Positions 29,601 to 39,300 of a stretch of 64,000 nucleotides of DNA are shown piece by piece. Within the stretch, counting starts at the first letter, position 1, and the number at the start of each line of letters is the position of its first letter. Made by a program: the position numbers and the translations under genes. The notes below the pieces were generated by a model. The model worked only from the letters and a program-made list of their open reading frames with translations. It ran no database searches and was not told where the DNA came from. The stretch lies in the NCBI RefSeq assembly GCF_002890895.1, contig NZ_POUL01000003.1, forward strand, positions 248,001 through 312,000, in the 5' to 3' direction. Source of the DNA: Stutzerimonas stutzeri. Lineage in GTDB: Bacteria > Pseudomonadota > Gammaproteobacteria > Pseudomonadales > Pseudomonadaceae.

Positions 29601-32600
29601 ATGTTCAAAGCCGGTCAAGTCTTGCAGGGCGATTTCGCCAATCTGAAAGCCGCCGAATTCTTCCCCGCCATCAGCGCGAATTACAGCGTTGACGAGGCGG
29701 CCTACCTGAACGAGCTGTTGCAACTCGCCGACCCCGGCGAGGCAGGCATCGAAGCCATTCGCCGCGAAGCACGTGGCTTGATCGAAGCCGTACGCGGCCG
29801 TGATAACGCCGTTGACACCCTCGACGCGCTGCTGCGCCAGTACAGTTTGGACACCCACGAAGGCCTGATGCTGATGTGCCTGGCCGAAGCGCTGTTGCGC
29901 GTGCCGGACTCGGCCACCGCTGACGCTTTGATCCGCGACAAGCTCAATGCCGCCGAGTGGGAACGCCACCTCGGCCAGAGCGACAACGTGCTGGTCAACT
30001 TCGCTGCCTGGGGCCTGGTGATGACCGGCAAGGTGGTCGATCCGGAAAACGCCGATGGTCGCCCAAAGAATGTCATCGGCCGCCTGGTCAAACGCTCCGG
30101 CGAACCCGTTATCCGCGCCGCGATGAACCAGGCGATGAAGCTGATGGGCAAGCAGTTCGTGCTGGGCCGCACCATCTCTGAGGCGCTGAAGAACGGCCGC
30201 CCCGAGCGCGAAAAGGGCTACACCTATTCGTTCGACATGCTCGGCGAAGCGGCACTGACTGTCGAGGACGCGCGCAAGTACATGGCCGACTATCGTCAGG
30301 CCGTGGAAACCGTTGGCGCAGAGCCCCAGGTAGGCCTCGGTCCACGTCCGTCGGTGTCGATCAAGCTGTCGGCGCTGCATCCGCGTTATGAAGTGGCTCA
30401 GCGTGAGCGCGTACTGACCGAGCTGTTCGCCAGCGTCCGCGAACTGGCGATCCTGGCGCGCCGCCTGGATGTCGGCATCACCATCGACGCCGAAGAGGCC
30501 GATCGCCTCGAGCTGTCGCTGGAGCTTTATGAAAAGCTGATGCGTGACCCAGCCATCGCTGGCTGGGGCGAGTTTGGCCTGGTCATTCAGGCGTATTCCA
30601 AGCGTTGCTTGCCGGTGCTGGTCTGGCTGACCCTGCTGGGCAAGGAGCTGAATGCACGGATCCCATTGCGTCTGGTGAAGGGTGCCTACTGGGACAGCGA
30701 GATCAAGCAGTGCCAGGTCCAGGGCCTCGACGGCTATCCGGTCTACACCCGCAAGGAAGGCACCGACACCTCCTATCTGGCCTGCGCTCGCTACCTGTTG
30801 TCCGAACAGACACGTGGCGTGATCTACCCGCAGTTCGCCAGCCACAACGCGCACACCGTCAGCTGCATCCTGTCGATGGTCGGCGCACTGAAGACGCCGC
30901 GTGAATTCGAGTTCCAGCGTCTGCACGGTATGGGCGACGCGCTCTACGACACCGTGATCGAGAAGTACCGCAAGAACGTGCGCATCTACGCGCCGGTCGG
31001 TGCGCATAAAGACCTGCTGCCGTACCTGGTTCGTCGTCTGCTGGAAAACGGCGCGAACTCCTCGTTCGTCCACCAGCTGGTCGACCCGCGCGTACCGGTC
31101 GATTCCCTGATCGACCACCCGGTGACCCAGCTGCGTCAATTCAAGACTCTCGGCAACCATCGCATTCCGCTTCCGCCGGCGCTGTACGGCAACCGGACCA
31201 ACTCGCAAGGCATCAACATGAACATCCAGACCCAGTGGAACGAACTGTCCAGCGCCTATCAGACGTTCCTTGGCCGCCAGTGGCAGGCCGCCCCGGTAAT
31301 CGCCGGACAGAAGCTCACCGGTGCGCCGCACAAGGTGCACTGCCCGTATCAGCTCAGCCAGGAGGTGGGCACCGCTCAGTTCGCCACCGCCGAGCAGGCC
31401 AAGCAGGCTATCGACGGTCTGGCCGCTTTCTGGCCGCGCTGGAACGCCACGCCGATCGAACAGCGCGCACAGATCCTCGAGCGCCTTGGTGACCTGCTCG
31501 AAGCCAACCGTGCCGAGCTGATGGCCATGTGCACGCTGGAAGCAGGCAAGACCCTGCAGGACGGCATCGACGAAGTCCGCGAAGCGGTGGACTTCTGCCG
31601 TTACTACGCGCTACAGGCCCGCCTGAAGCTCGGTCGTGAAGAGCTCAAGGGCCCAACCGGCGAGCGCAACGAGCTGTTCCATGAAGGCCGCGGCGTGTTC
31701 GTCTGCATCAGCCCCTGGAACTTCCCGCTGGCGATCTACCTCGGTCAGATCACCGCGGCGCTGGTGGCCGGCAATACCGTACTGGCCAAGCCAGCCGAAC
31801 AGACCAGCCTGATCGCTGCCCGCGCGCTGGAGCTGATGTTCGAAGCCGGCCTGCCGAAGGAGGCGATTGCCTTCCTGCCCGGCGACGGCGCCACGCTCGG
31901 TGGCGTGTTCTGCCGCGATCCGCGCGTGGTGGGCGTGTGCTTCACCGGCTCCACTGACACGGCACGTATCATCAACCGCCAGCTGGCCGAGAAGGAGGGC
32001 GCCATTGCTGCCCTGATCGCCGAGACCGGTGGCCAGAACGCGATGATTGTCGATTCCACCGCGCTGCCTGAGCAAGTGGTCAAGGATGCCGTCGGTTCGG
32101 CCTTTACCAGCGCCGGTCAGCGTTGCTCGGCCCTGCGCGTGCTCTACGTCCAGCGCGACATCGCCGGCCGTGTGATCGAACTGCTCAAGGGCGCCATGGC
32201 CGAGCTGAAGGTCGGCCCGACCCACCTGCGCGAAAACGACCTCGGCCCGGTGATCGATGCCGAAGCGCGCGAGGGCCTGCTGGCGCACATCCAGCAGCTC
32301 AAGGCCGAAGGCAAGCTGATCGCCGAAGCAGAGCTGCCTGGCAGCCTCAACGGCCATTTCGTGGCGCCGGTAGCGTTCGAGATCGGCAGCATTCTCGAGC
32401 TGAAGAAGGAGCAGTTCGGTCCAGTTTTGCACGTGGTGCGTTTCGATGCGGCCGATCTGGAGAAGGTCGTCGCCGACATCAATGCCACCGGTTACGGCCT
32501 GACGCTTGGCGTGCACAGCCGCAACGAGGAAACCGCTGAGCGCATTGAAGCCCTGGCGCGGGTCGGCAATCTCTACGTCAACCGCAACCAGGTCGGCGCG

Positions 32601-32762
32601 GTGGTCGGCGTGCAGCCGTTCGGTGGCTGTGGCCTGTCCGGTACCGGTCCGAAGGCGGGTGGTCCGAGCTACCTGTTGCGCTTCGTCAACGAGCGCACCA
32701 CCTCGACCAACACCACGGCTGTCGGCGGTAACGCGTCCTTGCTGTCGCTGGGTGACGACTGA
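29601..32762 (+). CDS. putA: Bifunctional proline dehydrogenase / L-glutamate gamma-semialdehyde dehydrogenase
   Basis: Oxidises proline to glutamate in two steps with substrate channelling. 1053 residues. The FAD-dependent PRODH barrel covers about 190-480 (YSFDMLGEAALT, SIKLSALHPRYE, RLVKGAYWDSEIK, FASHNAHT). The aldehyde dehydrogenase domain covers about 560-1030, with ISPWNFPLAIYLGQI, Glu806 in AETGGQNAM and Cys841 in SAGQRCSAL. It starts directly at the helical domain with no ribbon-helix-helix DNA-binding segment, unlike E. coli PutA, so it should not repress its own gene. Followed by putP after 206 bp. Confidence 0.96.
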   Translation: MFKAGQVLQGDFANLKAAEFFPAISANYSVDEAAYLNELLQLADPGEAGIEAIRREARGLIEAVRGRDNAVDTLDALLRQYSLDTHEGLMLMCLAEALLRVPDSATADALIRDKLNAAEWERHLGQSDNVLVNFAAWGLVMTGKVVDPENADGRPKNVIGRLVKRSGEPVIRAAMNQAMKLMGKQFVLGRTISEALKNGRPEREKGYTYSFDMLGEAALTVEDARKYMADYRQAVETVGAEPQVGLGPRPSVSIKLSALHPRYEVAQRERVLTELFASVRELAILARRLDVGITIDAEEADRLELSLELYEKLMRDPAIAGWGEFGLVIQAYSKRCLPVLVWLTLLGKELNARIPLRLVKGAYWDSEIKQCQVQGLDGYPVYTRKEGTDTSYLACARYLLSEQTRGVIYPQFASHNAHTVSCILSMVGALKTPREFEFQRLHGMGDALYDTVIEKYRKNVRIYAPVGAHKDLLPYLVRRLLENGANSSFVHQLVDPRVPVDSLIDHPVTQLRQFKTLGNHRIPLPPALYGNRTNSQGINMNIQTQWNELSSAYQTFLGRQWQAAPVIAGQKLTGAPHKVHCPYQLSQEVGTAQFATAEQAKQAIDGLAAFWPRWNATPIEQRAQILERLGDLLEANRAELMAMCTLEAGKTLQDGIDEVREAVDFCRYYALQARLKLGREELKGPTGERNELFHEGRGVFVCISPWNFPLAIYLGQITAALVAGNTVLAKPAEQTSLIAARALELMFEAGLPKEAIAFLPGDGATLGGVFCRDPRVVGVCFTGSTDTARIINRQLAEKEGAIAALIAETGGQNAMIVDSTALPEQVVKDAVGSAFTSAGQRCSALRVLYVQRDIAGRVIELLKGAMAELKVGPTHLRENDLGPVIDAEAREGLLAHIQQLKAEGKLIAEAELPGSLNGHFVAPVAFEIGSILELKKEQFGPVLHVVRFDAADLEKVVADINATGYGLTLGVHSRNEETAERIEALARVGNLYVNRNQVGAVVGVQPFGGCGLSGTGPKAGGPSYLLRFVNERTTSTNTTAVGGNASLLSLGDD

Positions 32763-32968
32763 TCGTCGACTCGGCAGGAAATGGCTGGCGGCTCGGTTCA
32801 GAGACCGCCAGCTCATCAAAACAACCAGAACAGTTGGCGGATCGCTCTTCCGCCTCTGATGGGCTCAGGTGAGCCCGTCCCGGTGATGGCGCGAACCGCC
32901 ATCGCCCTCTGCCAGGTGGGATCGGGAATACCCTCGCGCCCATCAACAACAACTAACGAGGGAACAAA

Positions 32969-34453
32969 ATGAGCATCAGTACTCCTACTTTGATCACGTT
33001 CGTGATCTACATCGGCGCGATGCTGTTGATCGGCTTCATTGCCTACCGTGCAACCAAGAACTTCGATGACTACATCCTCGGGGGACGTAGCCTGGGCAGT
33101 TTTGTCACGGCACTGTCTGCCGGCGCTTCGGACATGAGCGGCTGGCTGCTGATGGGTTTGCCGGGCGCAATTTTCGTCGCTGGTCTTTCGGAAAGCTGGA
33201 TCGCCATCGGCCTGATCGCCGGTGCCTGGCTGAATTGGCTGTTCGTGGCCGGACGCCTGCGTGTACACACCGAGCGCAACAAGAATGCGCTGACCCTGCC
33301 GGACTACTTCTCGCACCGTTTCGAAGATGAAAGCCGCATGCTGCGCATCTTCTCGGCGCTGGTCGTGCTGGTGTTCTTCACCATCTACTGCGCCTCGGGT
33401 GTCGTGGCTGGTGCGCGGCTGTTCGAGAGCAGCTTCGGCGTGCCGTACGACGTCGCGTTGTGGATCGGTGCAGCAGCCACCATTCTTTACGTGTTCATCG
33501 GCGGCTTCCTCGCGGTCAGCTGGACTGACACCGTGCAGGCCACCCTGATGATCTTCGCGCTGTTGATCACCCCGGTGTTCGTGATCCTGGCACTGGGCGA
33601 CATGGGCGCTGCGATGGACACCATCGCGACCCAGAACCCAGCCGCTTTCGACATGTTCAACGGCCTGTCCTTCGTTGCCATCATCTCGTTGCTGGCGTGG
33701 GGCCTCGGCTATTTCGGACAGCCGCACATCCTGGTGCGCTTCATGGCCGCCGACTCGGTGAAGACCATCCCCAACGCCCGCCGCATCGGCATGGCGTGGA
33801 TGATCCTGACCCTGGCCGGTGCCGTGGCGGTGGGCTTCTTCGGAATCGCCTATTTTGCAGGCCATCCGGAACTGGCCGGCCCGGTCAGCGAGAACGGTGA
33901 GCGTGTGTTCATGGAGCTGGTGAAGATCCTGTTCAACCCCTGGGTGGCGGGCATCATCCTTTCCGGTGTGCTGGCTGCCGTGATGAGTACGCTCAGTGCC
34001 CAGCTGCTGGTGAGTTCCAGCGCCCTGACTCAGGATTTCTACAAGGCCATGCTGCGCAAGAACGCCTCACAGACCGAGTTGGTCTGGGTCGGTCGTGCGA
34101 TGGTGCTGCTGATCGCCTTCATCGCCCTTGGCATCGCTTCGAACCCTGACAGCAAGGTGCTGGGCCTGGTGTCCTACGCCTGGGCCGGCTTTGGTGCCGC
34201 CTTTGGGCCGGTGGTACTGATCTCGCTGCTGTGGAAGCACATGACCCGCAATGGCGCGCTGGCTGGCATGGTCGTCGGTGCGGTCACTGTCGTGGTCTGG
34301 AAGGAATTCATTGGCATGGGTCTTTACGAGATCATTCCCGGCTTCATCCTCGCCAGCCTGGCTATCGTGATCTTCAGCAAAGTCGGCGCCGGTGCTTCAC
34401 CGAGCATGCTCAAGCGCTTCGAAGACGCCGAGAGCGAATACCAGGGTCGCTGA
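32969..34453 (+). CDS. putP: Sodium/proline symporter PutP (copy 1)
   Basis: Na+-coupled proline uptake. 494 residues, about 13 membrane helices of the SSS family. Signatures are YILGGRSLGSFVTALSAGAS (Na+ and proline site region, with conserved Asp in SAGASDMSGW) and GYFGQPHILVRFMAA. AGGGAACAAA precedes the start. The 206-bp gap after putA has an inverted repeat GATGGCG/CGCCATC (32884-32901). A terminator follows. A second, closely similar copy is at 39.5 kb. Confidence 0.95.
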   Translation: MSISTPTLITFVIYIGAMLLIGFIAYRATKNFDDYILGGRSLGSFVTALSAGASDMSGWLLMGLPGAIFVAGLSESWIAIGLIAGAWLNWLFVAGRLRVHTERNKNALTLPDYFSHRFEDESRMLRIFSALVVLVFFTIYCASGVVAGARLFESSFGVPYDVALWIGAAATILYVFIGGFLAVSWTDTVQATLMIFALLITPVFVILALGDMGAAMDTIATQNPAAFDMFNGLSFVAIISLLAWGLGYFGQPHILVRFMAADSVKTIPNARRIGMAWMILTLAGAVAVGFFGIAYFAGHPELAGPVSENGERVFMELVKILFNPWVAGIILSGVLAAVMSTLSAQLLVSSSALTQDFYKAMLRKNASQTELVWVGRAMVLLIAFIALGIASNPDSKVLGLVSYAWAGFGAAFGPVVLISLLWKHMTRNGALAGMVVGAVTVVVWKEFIGMGLYEIIPGFILASLAIVIFSKVGAGASPSMLKRFEDAESEYQGR

Positions 34454-34468
34454 TTCATTGGCCCACCC

Positions 34469-34511
34469 AAAAAACCCCGCTGCCGGTGTTCCGGCAGCGG
34501 GGTTTTCTTTT
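34469..34511. terminator. Bidirectional terminator between putP and the convergent DUF3203 gene
   Basis: Stem CCCCGCTGCCGG / CCGGCAGCGGGG with a four-base loop, flanked by A-run on the left and T-run on the right, so it can serve both strands. Confidence 0.9.
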
Positions 34512-34557
34512 ATGCACTACCGCCTACCGCTGGTCGGCAGTGGCTCATGCGGCGGAC

Positions 34558-34782
34558 TCAATCGTCGACAACAAGGTTCCTGCGATCGTCCTTTGCGCCA
34601 GCGGCGATCAGGTGCTCGGCCATGTCTTCGGTCACGTGAACGCTGTGACCGCTGATATGCGCCATGGACATGCGGGCCGCAGGATCTGTCGAGACACGGA
34701 CGTCCTTGATTGCGCTGGTATGGGTAGCGTTTTCGAGTGTGGTTGAACAGGTGCCGTTATCGGTATCGAGATGGACTGTCAT
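34558..34782 (-). CDS. Small DUF3203-like protein
   Basis: 74 residues from the ATG at 34782, which has a strong AAGGAG eight bases upstream. The frame is open further upstream and could encode a hydrophobic leader, but only from non-ATG starts. The sequence MTVHLDTDNGTCSTTLE, ending AGAKDDRRNLVVDD, is like the DUF3203 proteins often found beside putP in pseudomonads (recalled, not verified). Function unknown. Confidence 0.65.
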   Translation of the reverse strand: MTVHLDTDNGTCSTTLENATHTSAIKDVRVSTDPAARMSMAHISGHSVHVTEDMAEHLIAAGAKDDRRNLVVDD

Positions 34783-35014
34783 AGCGGGCTCCTTGGGTTG
34801 CGCTGAAACCGCACAGAAAAGTGCAGCTACTGAGAGTGAGACCGTGGCCAAGAGGATCCGTTTGGCGTGCAGCGCTGATCGAGCCTGATGGAAGCACGCC
34901 GGAACATGAAAATTATGCTGATCAAGTGATGGCGATAGGCTAGCCTGATGCGGCCAGCAGGTTGCCAAGGAAGGCGGTAGTCCCAACGGTAATCACGATG
35001 GCGGAGCCAGCCAG

Positions 35015-35686
35015 ATGTTCAACGGTGTTTTGCGGTCCAGTTTATTTATGCTGTGTTGCGCATTTGCGGCGTCTGCGCAGGCCCAGCCTTTTAGCGCGCT
35101 TGTCGTCGACGCCCAGGGGCAGCCGGTTGCGGGCGCCGTACTCAGCCTGACGGGCACGGCACAGGTCAAGCCAAGCGCCGCAGCGGTCATGGATCAGATC
35201 GACAAACAGTTCGTGCCGGCGGTGCTCGCCGTAGCGACCGGCACAGCGGTGAGCTTCCCCAATCGTGATGACATCCGTCATCAGGTCTATTCCTTTTCCC
35301 CTGCCAAGCGGTTCGAACTGCGCCTCTACGAGGGCACGCCGAGCGCACCAGTAACCTTCGACCAACCAGGCCTGGTGATACTGGGCTGTAACATTCACGA
35401 CTGGATGCTGGGTTACGTCTACATCACCGATGATCCCTGGTTTGGCGTCAGCGACGCAGAAGGCCGCATCCAGCTGGACGCGCCTGCCGGCGAGTATCCA
35501 GCGACTCTCTGGCACCCGGCCCTGGTGGATATGCAACCAATCGATGCGGGCACGCTGCGGCTGGGCGAGGCGCCGGTCGAGCTGAAGCTGCCGGTTGCGG
35601 CTACTGCCGCGCTGCAACCTTCGGCTCCGGCCCCCACGGCGTTCGCCGATGCTTTCAGGAAGGCCACCCGTGACGCGCAGCCTTAG
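35015..35686 (+). CDS. Periplasmic cupredoxin-domain protein (methylamine utilisation-like)
   Basis: 223 residues with a signal peptide ending ASAQAQ. A carboxypeptidase-regulatory-like strand set (VDAQGQPVAGAVLSLTG) leads into a plastocyanin-type fold: GTAVSFPNRDDIRHQVYSF with the first copper His, and LGCNIHDWMLGY with the Cys-x2-His-x2-Met needed for a type-1 copper centre. Probably a small periplasmic electron carrier or copper sensor. Its end overlaps the start of the EAL gene by 17 bases, tying it to a c-di-GMP enzyme. Confidence 0.82.
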   Translation: MFNGVLRSSLFMLCCAFAASAQAQPFSALVVDAQGQPVAGAVLSLTGTAQVKPSAAAVMDQIDKQFVPAVLAVATGTAVSFPNRDDIRHQVYSFSPAKRFELRLYEGTPSAPVTFDQPGLVILGCNIHDWMLGYVYITDDPWFGVSDAEGRIQLDAPAGEYPATLWHPALVDMQPIDAGTLRLGEAPVELKLPVAATAALQPSAPAPTAFADAFRKATRDAQP

Positions 35687-38027
35687 CTTCCACGCGCGAC
35701 TGTCGTGGATCCTCGCCGCCTTTCTGCTGGTGGTGATCGCCGCGTTGTATTTCTCTGTGCGCCTGGTCACCGAGTCGGCCGTGAGCAGCCAGGCCGCTGA
35801 GCGGCTGGAGTCAGGTCTACGGGTATTCGAGCGCTTGCTGGACATGCGTGGCCGCCAGTTGCGCGACGGCGTTCAGGTGCTGGTTGCCGACTTCGGCTTC
35901 AAGGAAGCTGTCGCCAGCGGCGACACGCTTACCTTGCAATCAGCCATGACTAATCAGGCGGCCCGTATCAGCGCCAGTGAGGCAATGCTGCTGGATCTCA
36001 ACGGCAAGGTGCTGGCGTCGAGCCTGTCGAATGTCAGACCGGGCGATACCTTCCGTTACGCTGACGAGCTGCGCGCGGCGCGTCAGCAAGGACTGACGAT
36101 GCTGGTGGTTTCACTGGATCGGCAGGCGCACCTGATGGTCGAGGCCGAAGTTCGCGCACCGCTGCCCATCGCCCGTGTGGTGATGGGCTTTGCCATGGAC
36201 CAGGCGCTGGCGGGCGAACTCAAAGAGCTGACTAGCCTGGACGTGTCGTTCCTGACCCGAGAGGGCGAAAGTAAGGGCGAGCTGGTCACCACGCTCGCTT
36301 CAGAAACACGCGACGATTTGATCGATGGATGGAGTCGGCATGACCATGCAACGGGCATCGAGGAATTGCTGCTCAACGGTGAGCGCTATCTCAACGAGGA
36401 CATCGTGCTGTCGGTGGGTGAGAACTTCAGTGTCATCGCGCTCGTGCACCGGTCGCTGGATGATGCCTTGGCCGGCTTCCATCAGCTCGATTCAAGAATT
36501 CTGCTGATCGCCTTTGTCGGGCTGATCGCCTCGCTGCTTGGAGCGCTGCTGCTGGCGCGCAGCCTGTCCGAGCCGGTCAATGCGCTGGCCCGGGCGGCCG
36601 AGCGGGTTGGGCGCGGCGATTACCAGACGCCAATCGAGCTGGATCGTGGTGACGAACTGGGCGCGCTGGCCAGCGCCCTCAACCAGATGCAGAGTGGCAT
36701 CGCTGAGCGCGAACAGCTGATCGCCCACAACATGCTCCACGACGATGTGACCGGGCTGCCGAACCGCTCGCTGGTTGGCGAGCTGCTCTCAAATGCCATT
36801 GGCGCCGGGCGAACCACCGCGGTGCTGCACATCGGCATCGGCAATCTGGCTGGCGTGCAGGACAGCGGCGGCCCCGAAGGGGTTGATCAGGCGCTGCGTG
36901 AGCTGACCCAACGCCTACAGGCCGGTTTGCAACCTGGTGACCACCTGGCGCGGATGCTCAGCGACGAATTCCTGCTGATCGTCAGTGATACCTCGGCGGA
37001 CAACGCCTTCAGCGCGGCGGTGGCGGTGCAGCAGGCGCTGGCCTTGCCGGTACGCGTCGCCGAGCTGGAGATGCGCATCGAGGCGCACATCGGCGTGGCC
37101 GGTTACCCGGACGATGCCGGCAGCGTCGACGAATTGCTGCGGCGCGCACGGATCGCCATGCAGGACGCCGCGCAGCTGCCGGACGGCCTGCAGCTCTACC
37201 AGCACGGCCGTGACGATGCCCATCAGCGGCAGATCACCCTGATTCGAGACTTGCGCCACGCCGCTCAGGTTGGCGGGCTGCATTTGCATTTTCAGCCGAA
37301 GATCGACCTGGAGTACGGTCGGGTTTATCAGGCCGAGGCGCTGCTGCGCTGGAATCACCCGGTCCACGGCATGGTGTCGCCCGGCGAATTCATTCCATTG
37401 GCTGAGCGCACTGGCAGCATCCAGTTGCTGACCGCCTGGGTGATCGAGGCGGTGCTGCGGCAGCTGCATCTCTGGAACGGTCGCGGCCTGTACATGGAAG
37501 TGTCGTTGAACATCTCCGCCGAAGACCTCTCCAGCCTGACTCTGGAACAGCGGGTCGGGGAGTTGCTGCAGCGCTATGTCATCCCTGGCGACCAGCTGGT
37601 ATTCGAGATTACCGAAAGCGCGATGATGCGCGACCCGGATCGCGCCCTGGCGATGCTCCATCGGTTGCGCTCGCTGGGCATTCGGCTGTCGGTCGACGAT
37701 TTTGGCACCGGCTACTCGTCACTTGCTCAGCTGCGGCGCATGCCGGTGCAGGAGCTGAAGATTGACCAATCCTTCATTCGTGAGCTGGATGACACCTGCG
37801 GTGATGCGGTGATCGTCCGTTCGACCATCGACATGAGCCACGCGCTGGGCCTGAAGGTCGTGGCCGAAGGCGTCGAGCATGGTGAAACACGCGACCTGTT
37901 GCGGGCCTGGGGTTGCGACACACTGCAAGGTTATTTCTTCAGCCGCCCGTTGCCGGCCGACGTCTTCGAAACCTGGTTGAAGCAACAACCTCATCTGGCC
38001 GCGCGGCCGCGCAAGGAGCATTCATGA
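35670..38027 (+). CDS. Membrane EAL phosphodiesterase with degenerate GGDEF domain
   Basis: 785 residues from GTG 35670 (AGGAAGG upstream). Membrane helix about 12-32, periplasmic sensor domain to about 278, second helix about 279-299, HAMP (about 300-348), GGDEF-like domain with the active-site loop changed to LSDEF near residue 429, then EAL domain with EALLRWNHP near 555, NISAEDL, ITESAMM, DDFGTGYSS and EGVEHGE. The EAL motifs are intact, so it should hydrolyse c-di-GMP; the GGDEF part is probably inactive or GTP-regulatory. The periplasmic domain may take input from the cupredoxin encoded upstream. Confidence 0.9.
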   Translation: MTRSLSFHARLSWILAAFLLVVIAALYFSVRLVTESAVSSQAAERLESGLRVFERLLDMRGRQLRDGVQVLVADFGFKEAVASGDTLTLQSAMTNQAARISASEAMLLDLNGKVLASSLSNVRPGDTFRYADELRAARQQGLTMLVVSLDRQAHLMVEAEVRAPLPIARVVMGFAMDQALAGELKELTSLDVSFLTREGESKGELVTTLASETRDDLIDGWSRHDHATGIEELLLNGERYLNEDIVLSVGENFSVIALVHRSLDDALAGFHQLDSRILLIAFVGLIASLLGALLLARSLSEPVNALARAAERVGRGDYQTPIELDRGDELGALASALNQMQSGIAEREQLIAHNMLHDDVTGLPNRSLVGELLSNAIGAGRTTAVLHIGIGNLAGVQDSGGPEGVDQALRELTQRLQAGLQPGDHLARMLSDEFLLIVSDTSADNAFSAAVAVQQALALPVRVAELEMRIEAHIGVAGYPDDAGSVDELLRRARIAMQDAAQLPDGLQLYQHGRDDAHQRQITLIRDLRHAAQVGGLHLHFQPKIDLEYGRVYQAEALLRWNHPVHGMVSPGEFIPLAERTGSIQLLTAWVIEAVLRQLHLWNGRGLYMEVSLNISAEDLSSLTLEQRVGELLQRYVIPGDQLVFEITESAMMRDPDRALAMLHRLRSLGIRLSVDDFGTGYSSLAQLRRMPVQELKIDQSFIRELDDTCGDAVIVRSTIDMSHALGLKVVAEGVEHGETRDLLRAWGCDTLQGYFFSRPLPADVFETWLKQQPHLAARPRKEHS

Positions 38028-38881
38028 GAGGTTGGCGAACGCTGCTGCTGGCGGTGTGCTGGGCGCCGATGTTGGCCAGTGCCGATGCAGGCCGTCTGTT
38101 GGCCACCGGCGGGGCGACCAGTCTGGAAGGGTCGGCGGGTGGGGGGATTACGCCCTGGGCCGTGCTGGCGGGGTACGGTGAGCGCGGTGAGTGGGGCGGC
38201 GACGTCTTCGCTACCCGTGTCGAGACTGGCGACTACCGACTGGACGTCGCTGGCGTGGCGGTGGCCTTCGATAACCGCCTCGAGTTGTCCTTTGCGCGGC
38301 AGCGCTTTGATCTCGGCACATTGGCGCGCGACCTTTCGCTCCCCGAGAACAGCCTCAGCCAGGACATCATCGGCGCCAAACTGCGGCTGTTCGGCGATCT
38401 GGTCTACGACCGGCTGCCCCAGGTGTCGCTAGGTGTGCAGCATAAGCGCCAGAAGGATTTCCTGATCCCGTCGCTGGTCGGCGCGCAGCGCGATGAAGAC
38501 ACCGAGGCCTACCTCACCGCCAGCCGCCTGATCCTCGCGGGTGCCTTTGGCTACAACCTCCTGCTCAATGGCGGCGTGCGCTACAGCCGCGCCAATGAGC
38601 TGGGCCTGCTCGGATTCGGCGGCGACCGTCGCGACAGCCGCAGCCTGCTCAAGGAGGGCTCGGCTGCCGTGTTGTTCAACCCAAGCTGGGCGCTGGGCGT
38701 TGAGTACCGTGAAAAGCCGGACAACCTGTCCTTTGCGGGCGAAAGCGACTGGGCCGATCTGTTCCTCGGCTACTTCCCCAACAAGCGCCTTGCCGTGGTC
38801 CTGGCTTATGCGCGGCTGGGTGAAATCGCCACGTTGGATAACCAGGATGGCCTGTACCTGTCCGTCCAGGGGAGCCTCTGA
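38024..38881 (+). CDS. DUF3034 family outer-membrane-type protein
   Basis: 285 residues with a signal peptide ending LASADA. The mature part is a run of amphipathic beta strands (WAVLAGYGERGEWGGDVFAT, GVQHKRQKDFLIPSLVG, WALGVEYREKPDNLSF), ending VQGSL, as in DUF3034 proteins, probably a small beta-barrel. It overlaps the EAL gene by four bases and the next gene by one base, so it is part of the same transcript. Confidence 0.8.
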   Translation: MRGWRTLLLAVCWAPMLASADAGRLLATGGATSLEGSAGGGITPWAVLAGYGERGEWGGDVFATRVETGDYRLDVAGVAVAFDNRLELSFARQRFDLGTLARDLSLPENSLSQDIIGAKLRLFGDLVYDRLPQVSLGVQHKRQKDFLIPSLVGAQRDEDTEAYLTASRLILAGAFGYNLLLNGGVRYSRANELGLLGFGGDRRDSRSLLKEGSAAVLFNPSWALGVEYREKPDNLSFAGESDWADLFLGYFPNKRLAVVLAYARLGEIATLDNQDGLYLSVQGSL

Positions 38882-39300
38882 TGCGCCAGTTTGTCCTGCT
38901 GTTTTGCCTGTTGCTTGGTGCCTGTGCTGGGCAAGCGCCCAAGGATGACAGCCTGTATCGGCAGCTCGGTGGCGAGCCCGGTGTGACTCGGATTGTCGAA
39001 GGCATGCTGCTGCGCATTGCTGGAGACCCCCGCATCGTCGAGCATTTTCAGGACATCGACATCCAACGCCTGCGCGACAAGCTGATTGAGCAGGTCTGCG
39101 CCGAGGCGGGCGGTCCCTGCGTCTACACCGGCGACAGCATGGAAGAAAGCCACAAAGGCCTGGCGTTGACACCCAGCGACTTCAACGCGTTGGTGGAAAA
39201 CCTGCAGGCGGCGATGACCGTCGAGGGCGTGCCGATCCCTGTGCAGAACCGTTTGCTGGCGCGCCTGGCGCCCATGCGCGGGCAAGTCATCGAGCGCTGA
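38881..39300 (+). CDS. Group 1 truncated haemoglobin with lipoprotein signal
   Basis: 139 residues. An N-terminal lipobox (LLLGAC) marks export and lipidation. The globin part has the group 1 pattern: LYRQLGGEPGVTRIVEGML, the F-helix with proximal His in MEESHKGLALTPSDF, and C-terminal LLARLAPMRGQVI. An exported, lipid-anchored truncated globin beside a copper protein and a c-di-GMP phosphodiesterase suggests periplasmic sensing or detoxification of O2 or NO. Last gene of the four-gene unit. Confidence 0.85.
   Translation: MRQFVLLFCLLLGACAGQAPKDDSLYRQLGGEPGVTRIVEGMLLRIAGDPRIVEHFQDIDIQRLRDKLIEQVCAEAGGPCVYTGDSMEESHKGLALTPSDFNALVENLQAAMTVEGVPIPVQNRLLARLAPMRGQVIER

Noticed and set aside
29535-31340. 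601-residue minus-strand frame opposite putA
   Set aside because: High-GC codon bias of putA leaves the opposite strand open; the translation resembles no protein and putA is certain.
31611-32819. 402-residue minus-strand frame opposite the 3-prime half of putA
   Set aside because: Shadow frame; no start context and no recognisable domain.
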